A stretch of DNA of 64,000 bases, from NCBI GenBank assembly GCA_951799405.1, contig OX637363.1:3100001-3164000 (forward strand), in the 5' to 3' direction. Each line of letters opens with the position of its first letter. Position 1 is the stretch's first letter. Origin of the DNA: Agapetus fuscipes. Taxonomy: Eukaryota > Arthropoda > Insecta > Trichoptera > Glossosomatidae. The position numbers and the translations under genes are program-made. Below are positions 1 to 10,691 of the stretch, one piece after another. The notes under the pieces were generated by a model, which had not been told where the DNA came from, did no database searches, and saw nothing but the letters and a program-made list of their open reading frames with translations.

Positions 1-279
1 ATACGCGTTATAAATATTGTGATCGATAAAATTGATGAGTTTTAAAGGAAAAAGGTTTTATGTATATTAAAACATTATGGCATATGTGCTATAATTGGAT
101 GTAGAAACACAAAAAGCATTTGGGAAAAATGGTCTTATTTCGTATGACTACACCACTCAAACGTTTGACAGGACTGATACAAATGTGAGCTATTATAGTA
201 TGTATCAATGCATTAATTTAGTTTCTGCTCCTCTATATTATTACTCAATGTTAGTTAAATCTATTTTGTTAAACCATAC

Positions 280-351
280 AAAAAAGAGGGTTTCAGTATG
301 ATCTAATACTGAAACTTTATTCCGTGATCTGTGACTGAAATCCTCTTTTTT
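280..351. repeat. Short inverted repeat
   Basis: Arms of about 17 bp (AAAAAAGAGGGTTTCAG and its near complement) lie around 280-296 and 334-351. A second, inner pair (TTTCAGTAT / ATACTGAAA) sits within. This is probably the remnant of a small fold-back element. The rest of 1-420 holds nothing I recognise. Confidence 0.5.
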
Positions 352-439
352 GGATGGAAAAGCTGACTTTAAACCAGATTAAAAAAAGTTGGTCCATGAA
401 TTAGGAGGATCTTTAATTTACCTATAATCTAAGTTGCAG

Positions 440-511
440 AACAGACCGGTCCGTAGTCCAGTGGCAACACTTCGGACTCGTAAATGGAAAGTTGTGGGTT
501 TGAATGCAGAC
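440..511 (+). repeat. SINE-A head fragment
   Basis: This is only the tRNA-like head of the SINE-A family: an A-box-like TAGTCCAGTGG and a B-box region mutated to GGTTTGAATG. Copies elsewhere run on for another 250 bp; this one breaks off shortly before the fold-back element at 541. Confidence 0.7.
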
Positions 512-540
512 CACTAAAAGATAAAATCTTTGACCGAGTA

Positions 541-728
541 CCCGTAGTACGAGCTTTTTCCCAATACTCGAAGTATTGAGTATTCGAGAAAAATGTATGT
601 GAACTTGAAAAGCACCTCTGGCGAAACAAGTTTCGAAACTTTTTTTGCCAGAGGTGCTTTTCAAGTTCACATACATTTTTCTCGAATACTCAATACTTCG
701 AGTATTGGGAAAAAACTTGTACTACGGG
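541..728. mobile_element. TA-flanked fold-back MITE, copy 1
   Basis: This is an almost complete palindrome. The ends are CCCGTAGTACGAG and its complement, flanked by TA on both sides (539-540 and 729-730). The arms cover nearly the whole element, with a short centre near 630. A transcript would fold into a hairpin with arms of about 85 bp. A second copy is at 56313-56498. The TA duplication suggests mobilisation by a Tc1/mariner-type transposase. Confidence 0.8.
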
Positions 729-917
729 TACTGTCCATAGTCTTGTGGTTAGCTCTGCAGACTCGAGATCGGATGGTTGTGGCTAAATTTTCTCTTATTT
801 CATGTGAAAGCTAAGTCAACCTTGCCGGTAATATGAAGAAAACGGTGAAAAGTTAAAAGAACAACAGGCCCTAAACTACTGATTTTTCGAAGAAATGAAT
901 CCTGCCTCCATCCCCAA

Positions 918-1170
918 GTCTAATCTAATCTAAGTTGCAAAGATACGTTACATTGGATATTCACATTACATGCATTCTCACAACCAGACACGTACAAGTT
1001 CGCGCTTGCACATGCCTCATGTGAACCTACAACATAAAAACCAAATCTCAAATGGACATACACCCTGCAACTCTTGCCGTCCTTCCCTGAGACAGGGGTG
1101 ACATTGGCAAAGTGAACCATTTTTACAGCATGGGTGGTCAGCCGCATACCAACCTATAAGTCAAGGAACT
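918..1170 (-). repeat. RTE LINE 3' tail copy
   Basis: Antisense copy of the terminal ~250 bp of the RTE LINE at 31884-33875. It begins with the complement of the TTAGATT tail (TCTAATCTAATCTAAG) and ends at CTATAAGTCAAGGAAC. It keeps a 75-codon open frame that the full LINE tail also has by chance. Confidence 0.85.
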
Positions 1171-1195
1171 CAAGTAAAATTAGGAAATAAAACTA

Positions 1196-1740
1196 TTGAG
1201 GAGGTGGAGCAATTTGCTATCTGGGTAGCACCCTATCATACAATAACAAATCGACTCAAGACATAACAAAGAGGATAATGCTAGCCAAGCAAGCATTCAT
1301 GAAAAAATACAAACTTTTTACAAACAGTCATTTAAAAATGGAAACAAGAAAGAAATTCATGAAAAAGCTTTTATTTGGAGCATTTTACTGTATGGTAGCG
1401 AAACCAGGACCATCCAAAAATACGAGAAAGACCGCCTGGAGGCATTCGAGATGTGGACATGGAGGAAAACGTCCAAGACATCATGGGTCGAAAAGAAGTC
1501 CAACGAAAAGGTGTTGCGGGACGTAGAAGAAAGAAGAGAGCTGATAAATCATATTTTAAAGAGGAAAGCCAAGCTAATAGGGCACTCAATCAGGCAAAAT
1601 CTTAGAACAACGCAAGAACTTCATACTTCAAAGATTTGAAGCGGCTCATGGATGTCTCCTCCTATTCGCATCTCAAGAGGATGGCAGCAGACAGAGACAG
1701 ATGGCTGATACAACAAGGCACTGCCTTTAAAAGATGATGA
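1196..1740 (+). pseudogene. LINE reverse transcriptase C-terminus remnant
   Basis: In changing frames this stretch encodes the end of a non-LTR reverse transcriptase. First comes LAKQAFMKKYKLFTNSHLK. After a frameshift near 1385-1395 come LYGSETRTIQKYEKDRLEAF, then WTWRKTSKTSW, KRELINHI-like residues and KAKLIGHSIRQ. The order fits the region after the RT palm of jockey/I-like LINEs in insects. It lacks the catalytic part and cannot be functional. It ends in a GATGATGATGATTT tract, as LINE 3' ends often do. Confidence 0.75.
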
Positions 1741-2111
1741 TGATTTTTATTTGATGTTTTTTTATTATTTGCCAATTCGGTCCTGCTGAGAGCAAATGAC
1801 GCCCAACTTCTGAATATGAAAAGGTGCCAAGAAATATTTCCACCAAAAAATAATTCGACATTTATTAAATGTGAAAAAAAAGTATTAAATAAAATGGTTT
1901 ATTTCTACTTTAAATTGAATACGTCATTGCCGTGTCATTAATCATTTAAAAAACACTTTCAGCGAAAGAAAGTGGTGTGAGGTTGGCCACCTTTTCAATG
2001 GAAAATTTAACGACCAATTTACAGATTTTTTTCTGACCTCCATCTTTTCTATGTCATCGGGCACTGGAGGCCTTCATATGGAGGCAAAGGTATCACCTAC
2101 CGCAACTGCAA
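1741..2111. other. AT-rich spacer, no feature seen
   Basis: I see no open frame, RNA gene or recognisable repeat here. Confidence 0.5.
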
Positions 2112-2335
2112 CTAACAGCAACTAAGCTACACATATTGTGTAACTTCTTGCCCGGGGGGAGGGGCTGGTTCTCATTTCTTGTGAAGGGTTAGTACACCTT
2201 ACCGGTATTTTATTTTGGGTTTGAAATAAACACCCAAACAGGATATCCTTTCTGACATCCTCGGTGGGGATCGAACCCTTGCTCTCGGCTTGTTTTGCCG
2301 AGAGTTGAAGAGGTAGACAATATAGTATACCGAAG
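2112..2335 (-). repeat. SINE-B, broken copy
   Basis: Antisense SINE-B with its end at GCAACTAAGCTACACATA and an internal deletion after CTTCTTGCC that removes the CCCCTTCGGGG hairpin region. The tRNA-like head is rearranged near 2285-2310. Confidence 0.7.
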
Positions 2336-2379
2336 TTGATTAAATGAACTTTAAAATTTTATTTATGAATCGTCCGGGT

Positions 2380-2680
2380 CATACCGCAGATAAACTAGAC
2401 ATATAGTGTAACTTCTTGCCTGCTTATCCCCAAAGGCGTCGCATGAGGCGATTCGGGACGTATTTATTTTTACGGGTAAGGGAGCCGGCCTCACACTAAC
2501 CACTTCAGTTGAAATAGGAGTTTTCCAGCTCCCGATGGGGCTTGGGAGGTTGAATTTTGGGTTTAAAATAAACACCGAAACGGGAAATCATTTCTGACAC
2601 CCTCGGTGGGAATAGAACCTTTGCTTTCGGCATGGAATGCAAGCATTCTACCGACTGAGCTAAAGACCGGGCTCGATTAC
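2380..2680 (-). repeat. SINE-B copy
   Basis: Near full-length antisense copy. From right to left it reads: head with A box (GCTCAGTCGGTAGA) and B-box region GGTTCTATTCC, body GTTTCGGTGTTTATTTTAAA, and end ATATGTCTAGTTTATC. Confidence 0.8.
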
Positions 2681-2786
2681 AAAACACTGGTTCATTAGAA
2701 ACGCGTGTGCCAGGTTAGTCAGAGATGGAGACAACTTTGCAGAGGTTCTTGCCACCATTAACAGTTAATTCTTCTTCGTGTCAGCT

Positions 2787-3119
2787 TCACACCGTATTGG
2801 CCCAGTAACGAGCAATGTCTACGGCTCTTTGGTTTCCCGCAAAGAGATCATCCATGGAGCAGCTTGTCGGACAGGAGGGACAACACCGCAGGTGCTCCAT
2901 TGTTTGCTGAGCTCCACACTCACATAGTGTAGAGTCCTCCCGTCCCAGAAATCCCCAGGTCAACATGTTGGCCCGGGCTAATCCAAGATTGGTCCTCAAT
3001 CTGTTCATAGATTTCCACGCGGGCCACTCGAGGTTCTTTCCTGAAGGTAGGCTCTCTGCAGGCTGCACAAAGCTCTCCGGGCATTCGCAATCTCTCCGCC
3101 ACTGGATCCGTATAGACAA
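2787..3119 (-). pseudogene. LINE RNase H / C-terminal fragment
   Basis: An open antisense frame of 110 codons reads WKSMNRLRTNLGLARANMLT, then WGF, CECGAQQTMEHLRCCPSC and ARYWANTV. Trp-Lys, N-R-LRT and CxCG-x-x-Q-T-M-E-H-L followed by CP are hallmarks of the end of jockey-type LINE ORF2, after the RNase H-like region. No RT core is attached, so this is a dead fragment. Confidence 0.75.
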
Positions 3120-3154
3120 GGGCTGTTAATTAGAGTGATCATATTATGATTTGG

Positions 3155-3380
3155 TATAAGGCTGACCCCCCATACAGCAAAAAAAATGGTTCACTTGGCT
3201 AATGTCACCCCTGTTTCAGGGAAGGTTGGCAAAAGCTGCAGGGTTTATGTTCATTTGATGTTTGGATTTAATTTGTAAGTACACATTCAACACTTGTAAG
3301 CGCGAAATACACATGTCTTTGTGGGCATGCATTTGATATGAGCTTTAAATGTTAATAATTTATCTCTGCATCTTAGATTT
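3155..3380 (+). repeat. RTE LINE 3' tail copy
   Basis: Sense copy from AAGGCTGACCCCCCATAC through AATGTCACCCCTGTTTCAGG to ATCTCTGCATCTTAGATT. It is more diverged than the copy at 33620. Confidence 0.8.
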
Positions 3381-3636
3381 TAGAGCATAGATTTTTCTAA
3401 TGAGACCCGTTTTCAAAACAAGTGATTCGAATCACGAGCTTGCAATACGGTAGTTCGTAATCCGAGACGTCATTACTTCATATGAGGGTCAGCTAAATCA
3501 CAAGTGAATTAGTCACCTAAGTAAAATTTCAAAGTCAAATTTTTTGCAATGACTAATATGAAGGGCTGCAGGGATATGGTTAGGAGCTTTAAATTGGGAC
3601 TCCAACTGCTTTTTTAAAATTAATTATTACAATTAA

Positions 3637-3872
3637 GGACCTGTTGCACCAACCTCCAATCAATATTTGATGGACACAACAAATTTAATTTAATTATGGT
3701 AAGGACCTCGGTTGAATATTTCTCGGAAGTGGGTAATACTATGATGGAATTTAAACAGGAAATATGATCTACATCAGCTGATTTACGTATATGCAACCAA
3801 TTTTTTTATTTGTTGGGAGAAATCACACTTAATTTAGATTTTTGTCTGATTGGAGTTTGCTGCAACAGGCCC
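3637..3872. mobile_element. TTAA-flanked MITE (piggyBac-like), copy 1
   Basis: The ends are GGACCTGTTGCACCAACCTC and an inverted counterpart (GAGTTTGCTGCAACAGGCCC), each flanked by TTAA (3633-3636 and 3873-3876). That is the duplication made by piggyBac transposases. The 236-bp element has no coding capacity. It sits just left of a residual LINE tail (3878-3903). A related copy is at 21375-21588. Confidence 0.75.
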
Positions 3873-4116
3873 TTAATGTTGCATATCTTTGCAACTTAGA
3901 TTAGAAAAGATGCAGTTATCAAGTTTTGTCAGTAGACGGATGTTGCATTTGGCCATCATGATCGATTGCAATCAATAGAATTTAGTGCGAGCTTAAAATA
4001 GATTATATACTAATCATCAATACACACTAGTCGATCAGCTGTCTGAATAGAAGAGATCGACTCATTAAGGAAGGTGAAAAGGAATGCTTTCAATATTTTG
4101 AATAGTTCTTGGTTAG

Positions 4117-4657
4117 TTTAATCTAATCTAATCTAAGTTGCAAAGATATGTAACATTGTGGATTCACATTACATGCAGTCTCACAAGCGGACACGTACAA
4201 ATTCGCGCTAAAACATGCTGCATGTGAACCTACAATATAAAAACCAAATCTCAAATAGACATACACCCTGCAACTCTTATCCACCTTCCCTGAAACAGGG
4301 GTGACATTGGCAAAGTGAACCATCTTCTACAGCATTGGGGGTCAGCTGCATACCAACCTACAAGTCAAGGAATATATATATACAGCAAATAACATTTTAG
4401 AATGGATAAACATTGAAACCAAATGTAAAATACAATGTTCTAATTTAAAATTTTCAAAAAAATTGGTTAACATGAGAAACCCTAGCCCTAGCCGCCAGCA
4501 TTACAGATCAACCGCCATTTCTTTCTGTCCTTACATACTTCTTTCATTTCATCCAGATTCCAGAGTCATAACCTTCGTCATACAAGCTCTCCTTTTATTA
4601 TGACTCTGGATATCCCATTCATTCGCAATTTCGGATATTTGGTCCATCCATCGTAGA
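4117..4657 (-). pseudogene. RTE LINE 3' end with ORF remnant
   Basis: Antisense copy longer than the usual tail. After the ~250-bp tail (4117-4369) come the AT-rich 3' UTR and the complement of the last codons of the RTE ORF (CGCCATTTCTTTCTGTCC, then ATTCGCAATTTCGGATAT). It is truncated at about 4657 and is colinear with 33330-33875 in the open copy. Confidence 0.85.
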
Positions 4658-4790
4658 CTTTTCTATCCAACTTTTTTTATTTTTTATCATATCGTCAAAA
4701 TCAAAACAGCTCTAAAATTAAAACAAAAATAAAGGCATTTATTGGCATTCCTATTAATGTAGGTGTACGATTTTGTTATGTCACAAGCGC

Positions 4791-5118
4791 CTTTTTTTTT
4801 TTTTTTTTAAGAAATCCTGTGCGGGAGACTCCCTAGATTCTAAAGACTCTAGGGGTCTATGACACTTGTTGTAGTGCCGCAGAGGTGTACGAGCTTGGTC
4901 GTCGCTACAAAGCGCCAATACTCAAGCAAGACCCAGTTACTGTGAGGCTGGATGGACCTTTGGTGACCGGTCATTGGTAAAGGCTTATGAATTTTTCAAC
5001 CCAGCGAAGAGCATATTCGAAATATAAATGGTATATTTTTGTGCTCCGCCGGGATCCGAGTCCACAACCTTCCATTTACGAGTCCGAAGTGTTGCCACTA
5101 CGGACTACGGACCGGTCC
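4791..5118 (-). repeat. SINE-A copy
   Basis: Full-length antisense SINE-A: an oligo-T tract (the A-rich tail), GAAATCCTGTGCGGGAGAC, the body with TGTAGCGACGACCAAGCTCG in complement, and the head ending in GGACCGGTCC. This is one of the more complete single (undimerised) copies. Confidence 0.85.
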
Positions 5119-5124
5119 AATGTT

Positions 5125-5240
5125 AGATTAAATTAAATTATGTTAGTTATGTTAGATTTGTTAGATTATGTTATGTTAGATATGTTAGATTAAAAGTTAT
5201 GTTATGTTAGATTAAAAGGTACTTAGATTAAAAGGTACCT
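5125..5240. repeat. ATGTTAGATT-type tandem low-complexity run
   Basis: Irregular tandem repeats of ATGTTAGATT / ATTAAAAG units, with some 5-bp slips. They directly follow the SINE-A head. Confidence 0.7.
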
Positions 5241-5399
5241 TCAGATGTGCCTTCAGGATACTTACATCCGGCTAGCTCTCATCAGCATCACTCTCAGGAC
5301 GTGGGGTTCTTTCTTTCGGTTGCTTACTTGTACTTTGGGAAGGGTTTTATAATTAAAAGATAAGTTTGACATGAACAAATAAGGGTTTATTTACTTTAC

Positions 5400-5830
5400 T
5401 GATATGGGAGAAAAAGGGGAAATAAGGGAATGGCCAGACCTACATCTTTTCACTAAACACTCCCTACTCTGTTGGCTGGAGCTCCGCACGGAAGGCCTGG
5501 GGCAGCGCCCCAGGCTAGCGGCGGTTCACGAGGCGGACGCCTCCACACGTTGGAGCCCCTGGGTGGGCGCTCCTATGCACTATGTCTCCTATGCCTCTGG
5601 TCCACAAGGCGGGTGCCTTGCTGGCAGGAAATCCAAGTAGATGGGGAGAAGGGAGCTCCATTGTTATGCCCCCTCTTGCACCGCATGGTGCTTGGTCGCT
5701 GACGTCTTAATCCGTTGACATCTTGCCGGGAACTGATGACCGACGGCCCGATCAGATCACAAAGCGCAGTTCGGCCGCTTCCGTGACCGTTCGGCTCCGT
5801 TCGGCCCACAAAACACACTGTACACTCCGA
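5400..5830. other. GC-rich island with a series of short hairpins
   Basis: This block is clearly GC-richer than its surroundings. Perfect or near-perfect small stem-loops follow each other: GCCTGGGGC/GCCCCAGGC at 5495-5515, GAGGC/GCCTC at 5530-5543, GGAGC/GCTCC at 5552-5573, CAAGGC/GCCTTG at 5605-5620 and GCACC/GGTGC at 5678-5691. Short open frames (for example 5404-5640) exist but resemble nothing I know. It may be a structured non-coding segment of a transposon or a decayed host RNA gene. Confidence 0.4.
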
Positions 5831-6731
5831 ATTGTTTTTTATATGTTATTTTAAAATAACATAACAGCCTTTAGGACAAAAAAGGCCAAAATCTTGTCGG
5901 TTTCACCAAAACCATACTTCGAAAACGCAGTTGTTTGCTTGTGCATAAACAACAACAAAAAATCATCGTAGAGCTATGGGAGTTAGCGCATTAGAAAGAG
6001 CGGAAATTTTTAAGTAGGATAGCATTCAGTTTCGGTTTTTTCAAAATGTGACCAAGATTTTTGAATGCTGCCCAGCTTAGTCCGACTCTTCTATTTAGGT
6101 CTGCTATCTGGTTATCTCGCCCGAGCTGTATTTTGTGACCCAAAATATCTCGGTCATATTCGTCCTAATTGAACGGCTGTCGCATTCTACCTATTCTTCT
6201 CGCATTGTTCTTGCGTTTTATTACAAAATCTCGATTTTCCGAATTTTCGAGCTATTGCTCTTTATTATTAAGCGTGCGATATGTAAGTATTTGTTATTTA
6301 CATAACATTATTTTTGCATCTTGTATTGCAGATTATAGATAGATGGATCTTTGATTGACACTCAACCAAAATGTCAGAAGTATGCCCATGTTGGTCGTTT
6401 GCGAAATGACTTCGCAAAAATCTAATTTAGAAGTAAGATTACGTTGTTGGGAAGGTAATTAGTAGGTGGGGCTGTAGTCCAGGCTAAACATGCACCGCGC
6501 ATTGTTTTCCCGCTTACTTTTGCCACCACCCACGCCCGTCTATTTGCAATCACGAGAAAATGTTGAGTCAACACAACTAAAACACTATCGACACTTTGAC
6601 AATAAATTACACGTAGAAAGGTAAAAAAAAACATAATAGGACATACTGATCTATTTTTTATAAGCTTTAATATACTGGTCGAATTTTTAATCGGAGAAAA
6701 ATATGCGATGTAATTCCGCCGGGTTAAAACG
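5831..6731. other. Spacer, nothing assigned
   Basis: Apart from a short palindrome (ATGTTATTTTAAAATAACAT near 5842) I recognise nothing. A 122-codon antisense frame at 6422-6790 overlaps a SINE-B end and has no protein-like features. Confidence 0.4.
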
Positions 6732-7053
6732 CAACTAAGGTGCACATATAACGTAACTTCTTGCCGCGTTATCCCCGAAGGGTTTCGCATGTGGCGAGTG
6801 GAACCTTTTTCTTTTTACGAGTAAGGGGGCCGGCCTTACGTCAACCTTTTCAGTTGAAGTGGGGGTTTCCCAGCTCCCGAGGGCGCTGGTACTCATTTCT
6901 TGTGAAGGCCGAGTAAACCGTGCCGTTATTTTACTTTGGAGCTGGAAATAAACACCGAAACGGGAAATCGTTTCTAAAACCCTCGGTGGGGTTCGTACCC
7001 GAGCTTACGACATGTAATGCAAGCACTCTACCAACTGAGCCATCGAAAGGACA
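6732..7053 (-). repeat. SINE-B copy
   Basis: Full-length antisense copy from GCAACTAAGGTGCACATATA to the head complement CCAACTGAGCCATCGA. The B box reads GGTTCGTACCC in complement, close to consensus. Confidence 0.8.
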
Positions 7054-7497
7054 AAGTTGCAAAGGGAAAAGACACAGAATTAATATATTTTGGTAATGGT
7101 TGCTGAGGAACGTAGTCCCATACAAGTGTGACGTTTGCCCGCCGAGAAAATAAAATATTGACAAATTTGTTGTGAGTTCATTTGCGTACTGCATGCATGT
7201 GTAATGATTCCACACCTGGCACTAATCATGATTCTCACCTCTGCTGTTTTCCTACAACTCTGTGTTATTTATATCGGTAGATTAAAGCGTCATTAATATT
7301 GGCAAGTAAGCCAGAACGCGTTACGTCAGAGCTCAGTAGTACACCAATCTTACAAAGCACACAAATACTGAGTGGGGCTCTAAATTCACCTTCATTTTAA
7401 TCTTCTAATATATAAAATCAAACGGATGTATGTTCCTAAACTACTGAACAGATTGCGACGAAATTTACATGAGTTATGGTGTAGGTACATTCTCGTG
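7054..7497. other. Spacer with a fragment of a GGTTGCTAGG repeat
   Basis: Around 7080-7150 lies a piece of a dispersed family (ATTTTGGTAATGGTTGCTGA, then CGTTTGCCCGCCGAGAAAA) also seen near 8405, 24692, 41160, 57460, 57890 and 58800. Nothing else is recognised. Confidence 0.5.
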
Positions 7498-7588
7498 TCA
7501 CGACATATCGGTAAAAGACAACTCGTCCAACGACAGTTCGGCCATTGACAAATCGGTCACACGTCATTTCGTCCAAAGACAAATCGAG
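7498..7588. repeat. Degenerate ~15-bp tandem repeat
   Basis: Six consecutive units follow the pattern GACAAnTCGkCCAAA: GACATATCGG, GACAACTCGTCC, GACAGTTCGGCC, GACAAATCGGTC, GTCATTTCGTCC and GACAAATCGAG. Spacing is 15-16 bp. Confidence 0.7.
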
Positions 7589-7651
7589 ATGCATCTGCAG
7601 AGATACCGGCCACCCCTAGTGAAACAGCGGTAGGATACAGTTACAGTATAG

Positions 7652-7830
7652 GCTGATTTATTTGGTGAGCGCTGTTTTTGTGTGGATCACACCTCGAGAG
7701 TCCTCTTTAACTTTGGTCATTTGTAGAAAGCGCCAGGCCATTAAGTACTATGACGGAGACCCAGCTCGCAGAGGACTCTTGAGGTGTGATTCACACAGAA
7801 ACAGCGGTTACCAAATAAATCATTCGAATG
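7652..7830. repeat. Head-to-head SINE-A 3' tails (inverted repeat)
   Basis: The left arm (GATTTATTTGGTGAGCGCTG, then GATCACACCTCGAGAGTCCT) is the complement of the right arm (AGAGGACTCTTGAGGTGTGA, then AACAGCGGTTACCAAATAAA), with about 10% mismatch. The arm sequence is the alternative SINE-A tail seen at 16140-16200 and 18232-18285. Confidence 0.7.
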
Positions 7831-8074
7831 TTTATTTATCTGAGTCAATTTTTCTATACGAGGCCTAGAAAGTCGTGGAAAGTGTTTGACCACATTAGAG
7901 TTGAAGGAACAGATTGTCTGGTGTCGTTATTCGGGAACCGCTGCTCTCACAAACTACGTACGTAACTCACAATAATTATATCAGTTTATTCTTAGGCATT
8001 ACCTACCACATCTCAGGTCAGGGCTGCGGATGCAAATACGCCTTGCATGCGACTCCGACTGCTAAATGAGGTCC

Positions 8075-8385
8075 GCGAGATTTCAGAGACTCTAGGGGTC
8101 TATGACACTTACTGTAGGTAGTGCCGCAGAGATGTTTACGAGTTGGTCGTCGCTACAAAGCGCCAAACTCCAAACTCCATACTCAAGCAAGATCCAGTTG
8201 CTGTAAGGCTGGATGGACCTTTAGTGGCCGGTCTTTGGTAAAGATTTTATGAATTTTCAACCCAGCGAAGAGCATATTTGAAAATATAAATTGTATATTT
8301 TTTGTGCTCCGCCGGGATTCGAACCCACAACCTTCCATTTACGAGTCCGAAGTGTTGCCACTGTACCTACTACGGACAAGTCAAC
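8075..8385 (-). repeat. SINE-A copy
   Basis: Antisense copy with a small internal duplication (CTCCAAACTCCAT near 8165). The head complement carries the B box GGATTCGAACCC. Confidence 0.8.
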
Positions 8386-8447
8386 ATGAATTGACATAGA
8401 AAATTATGACGTCACACAGCTGGGCTGCTAGGGAAATGACAAACGAG

Positions 8448-8664
8448 ACTGACCACCCATGCTGTAAAAAAAAAACTTCACTTTGCCAATGTCTCCCCTG
8501 TTTCAGGGAAGCTCGGCAAGAGCTGCAGGGCTACAATAAATTTGAGATTTGGGTGTAATTTTTAAGTGCACATGTGTACCAAAGCGCGAACTTATACGAG
8601 TCTGCTTGTGGGTATACATTTAATATGTATCTTAAATGTTAATATATCTTTGCAACTTTGATTA
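8448..8664 (+). repeat. RTE LINE 3' tail copy
   Basis: Sense copy beginning GACCACCCATGCTGTAAAAA and ending ATCTTTGCAACTTTGATTAA. It lies back to back with the antisense copy that starts at 8673, making a loose inverted repeat. Confidence 0.8.
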
Positions 8665-8672
8665 AGTATCTT

Positions 8673-8905
8673 ATCTAGTCCAATCTAAGTAGCAAAGATA
8701 TGCAAGATTGGGGATTCACACTACGTACAAGTTCGCGCTTGTACATGCCGCATGCGAACCTACAAAATAATAAAAAAACCCTCCCTAAATGAACATACAC
8801 CCTGCAACTCTTGCAGACCTTCCCTGAAACAGGGGTGACATTGGCAAAGTGAACAATTTTCTACAGCATGGGTGGTCAGCCGCATACCAACCTATAAGTC
8901 AAGGA
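8673..8905 (-). repeat. RTE LINE 3' tail copy
   Basis: Antisense copy from AATCTAAGTAGCAAAGATAT to CCTATAAGTCAAGGAATC, with a shortened middle (part of the region before the TACGTGTCTG motif is missing). Confidence 0.8.
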
Positions 8906-9221
8906 ATCATAGATAGATCAAAACGGGCAGAAAGGGAAATGGCTTTTTTGATACCTTGAAAAATCAACTTTATGGTAGGAGTCCCATGATTCGTCTCCTC
9001 TTGGCAACCCTGTCTTAAGCTCTGTCACGCGCCCCGCGACGTCACGCGTGTCTAGCTCAGACTTTACAAACACGATCTTTCTGTTTGTCACATATCATGA
9101 CACGTTTTTGTTCAACTCGATCTCTTCCTATGACACCGATTGTCACAAACATCTCTCCCTTGCAACGGAAGCCCATAATCATAGCTTGACCAAACAAAAT
9201 CACTGATTTGGAATGAAATTG
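8906..9221. other. Spacer, nothing assigned
   Basis: This short, less AT-rich stretch (CGCGCCCCGCGACGTCACGCG near 9025) is neither a known repeat nor an open frame. Confidence 0.4.
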
Positions 9222-9460
9222 TCCAATCTAATCTCTAATCTAATCTAAGTTGAAAATATATGTAACAATGGGGGTTCACGTTATATGCATTCTCACAAGT
9301 TTACGCTTGCACATGCCGCATGTGAACCTACAACATACAAAACCCAAATCTCAAATGGACATACACTCTGCAACTCTTGCCGTCCTTCCCTGACACAGGG
9401 GTGACATTGGCAAAGTGAACCATTTTTTACAGTATGGGGGGTCAGCCGCATACCAACCTA
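9222..9460 (-). repeat. RTE LINE 3' tail copy
   Basis: Antisense tail with an extended TCTAATCTAATC start. It ends abruptly in GCATACCAACCTACGAG, where SINE-A sequence takes over, so one element inserted into or recombined with the other. Confidence 0.8.
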
Positions 9461-9461
9461 C

Positions 9462-9690
9462 GAGCTTGATCGTCGTCGCTACAAAGCGCCAATTCTCGAG
9501 CAAGACCCAGTTGCTGTACGGCTGGATGGACCTTTGGTGACAGGTCATTGGTGAAGGTTTATGCATTTTTCAACCCAGCGAAGAGCAAATTTGAAAATAT
9601 AAATGATATTTTTGTGTGCTCCATCGGGATTCGAACCCACAACCTTCCATTCAGAGTCCGAAGTGTTACCACTGAACTACGGACTGGTCC
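9462..9690 (-). repeat. SINE-A copy
   Basis: Antisense SINE-A that lacks the 3' tail. It starts at the complement of CGACCAAGCTCG and continues to the head (GGATTCGAACCC in complement near 9628). Confidence 0.8.
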
Positions 9691-9726
9691 TGATGCTCAT
9701 AGTTAAACTTATTATTAAATTTAGGA

Positions 9727-9850
9727 TTAAGGCTTTCACGGCCGGCGGGTAGAGCTTGATAACGCACCGTGTTTTAATGAAACTGCAGCTTCCGGACGTT
9801 TCGTTCATGTCTTCGATAGACCTCTTTAGAGATGTGGTGTTTGTGCATGT
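9727..9850. repeat. Penelope-like terminal repeat fragment
   Basis: It contains AAGGCTTTCACGGCCGG and GCTTCCGGACGTTTCGTTCATG. The same pair of segments occurs at 58080-58240 around a hairpin followed by GAAACG in complement, an arrangement typical of Penelope-like element ends. Identity is inferred from layout only. Confidence 0.4.
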
Positions 9851-10691
9851 TTTTGGAATTGTAAAACCTACTACTGGGAAAGAGCAGCATCTTTTCCTTA
9901 CTTAATTGTTTTGTATAGTAGATACATATGTATTATGTAAGGTCAAAGTTGCGAAGACTATAGCAACCTTTAGAGTAATAATTTACACTTTTAGGCTTAA
10001 ATTTTTCTACGTATGAAAATCCTTGATTAAAAAACAAAATTAACCCCTTGTGATTTCGTCCCTCCAGTGCTTGTTTGGCTTATCTACCATTCGATTCAAA
10101 AATGACCTTTCAATGAAAATATGGTTTTGAGAATCACATTCTTCACAATCTGAGATAATAAAAAAGCATAAAAAACGATAATATGAGAGCTGTTTTTAAA
10201 TACTTTTAAAATGAATTTCCAGCTTTCATGAGACACATAGGTCCAGTACACATATAAACATTGCTCATGTGAAGTTACGTCTCGTGGACATAAGAAAAAG
10301 AAGCACTAAAGGGACGTATTTACAATAATTCTAACTACACAGTTAATTTTTTTATCGGATACGAACCGTTAAAAGAGTTTTTGAATTTCATTATACCTAA
10401 CAATAATGCATTTTTGAATCTTACATTTGTGTTTAAAAAAAAATTTTGTCTATGAATTTTGCTTTTGTTTTGAAAAAAAAATTGTTTTGAAAATTGTTTT
10501 GAAAATTATTTTATATAAATATATTTGTAACATTGATCTAAATATATTATTTTATATCGATGATTTGTAACCATTCTGCTCTTGAAGATGCCTCATTAGG
10601 CGAAAATATTCGAGCATAAACAAATAAAATAAAGTGAATTAAAACAATGTTTTACCATTTATATTTTTAAATATTTATTTACGTTAAACGA
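9851..10691. other. AT-rich region upstream of the kinase gene
   Basis: This holds long A and T runs and no gene. A sequence at 10310-10375 (TACACAGTTAATTTTTTTAT) recurs inverted at 10795-10830, so this may be the decayed body of a Penelope-like element ending at 10830. Confidence 0.4.

Noticed and set aside
6422..6790. 122-codon antisense frame
   Set aside because: Its start lies in a SINE-B end and the rest has chance-like composition without homology.
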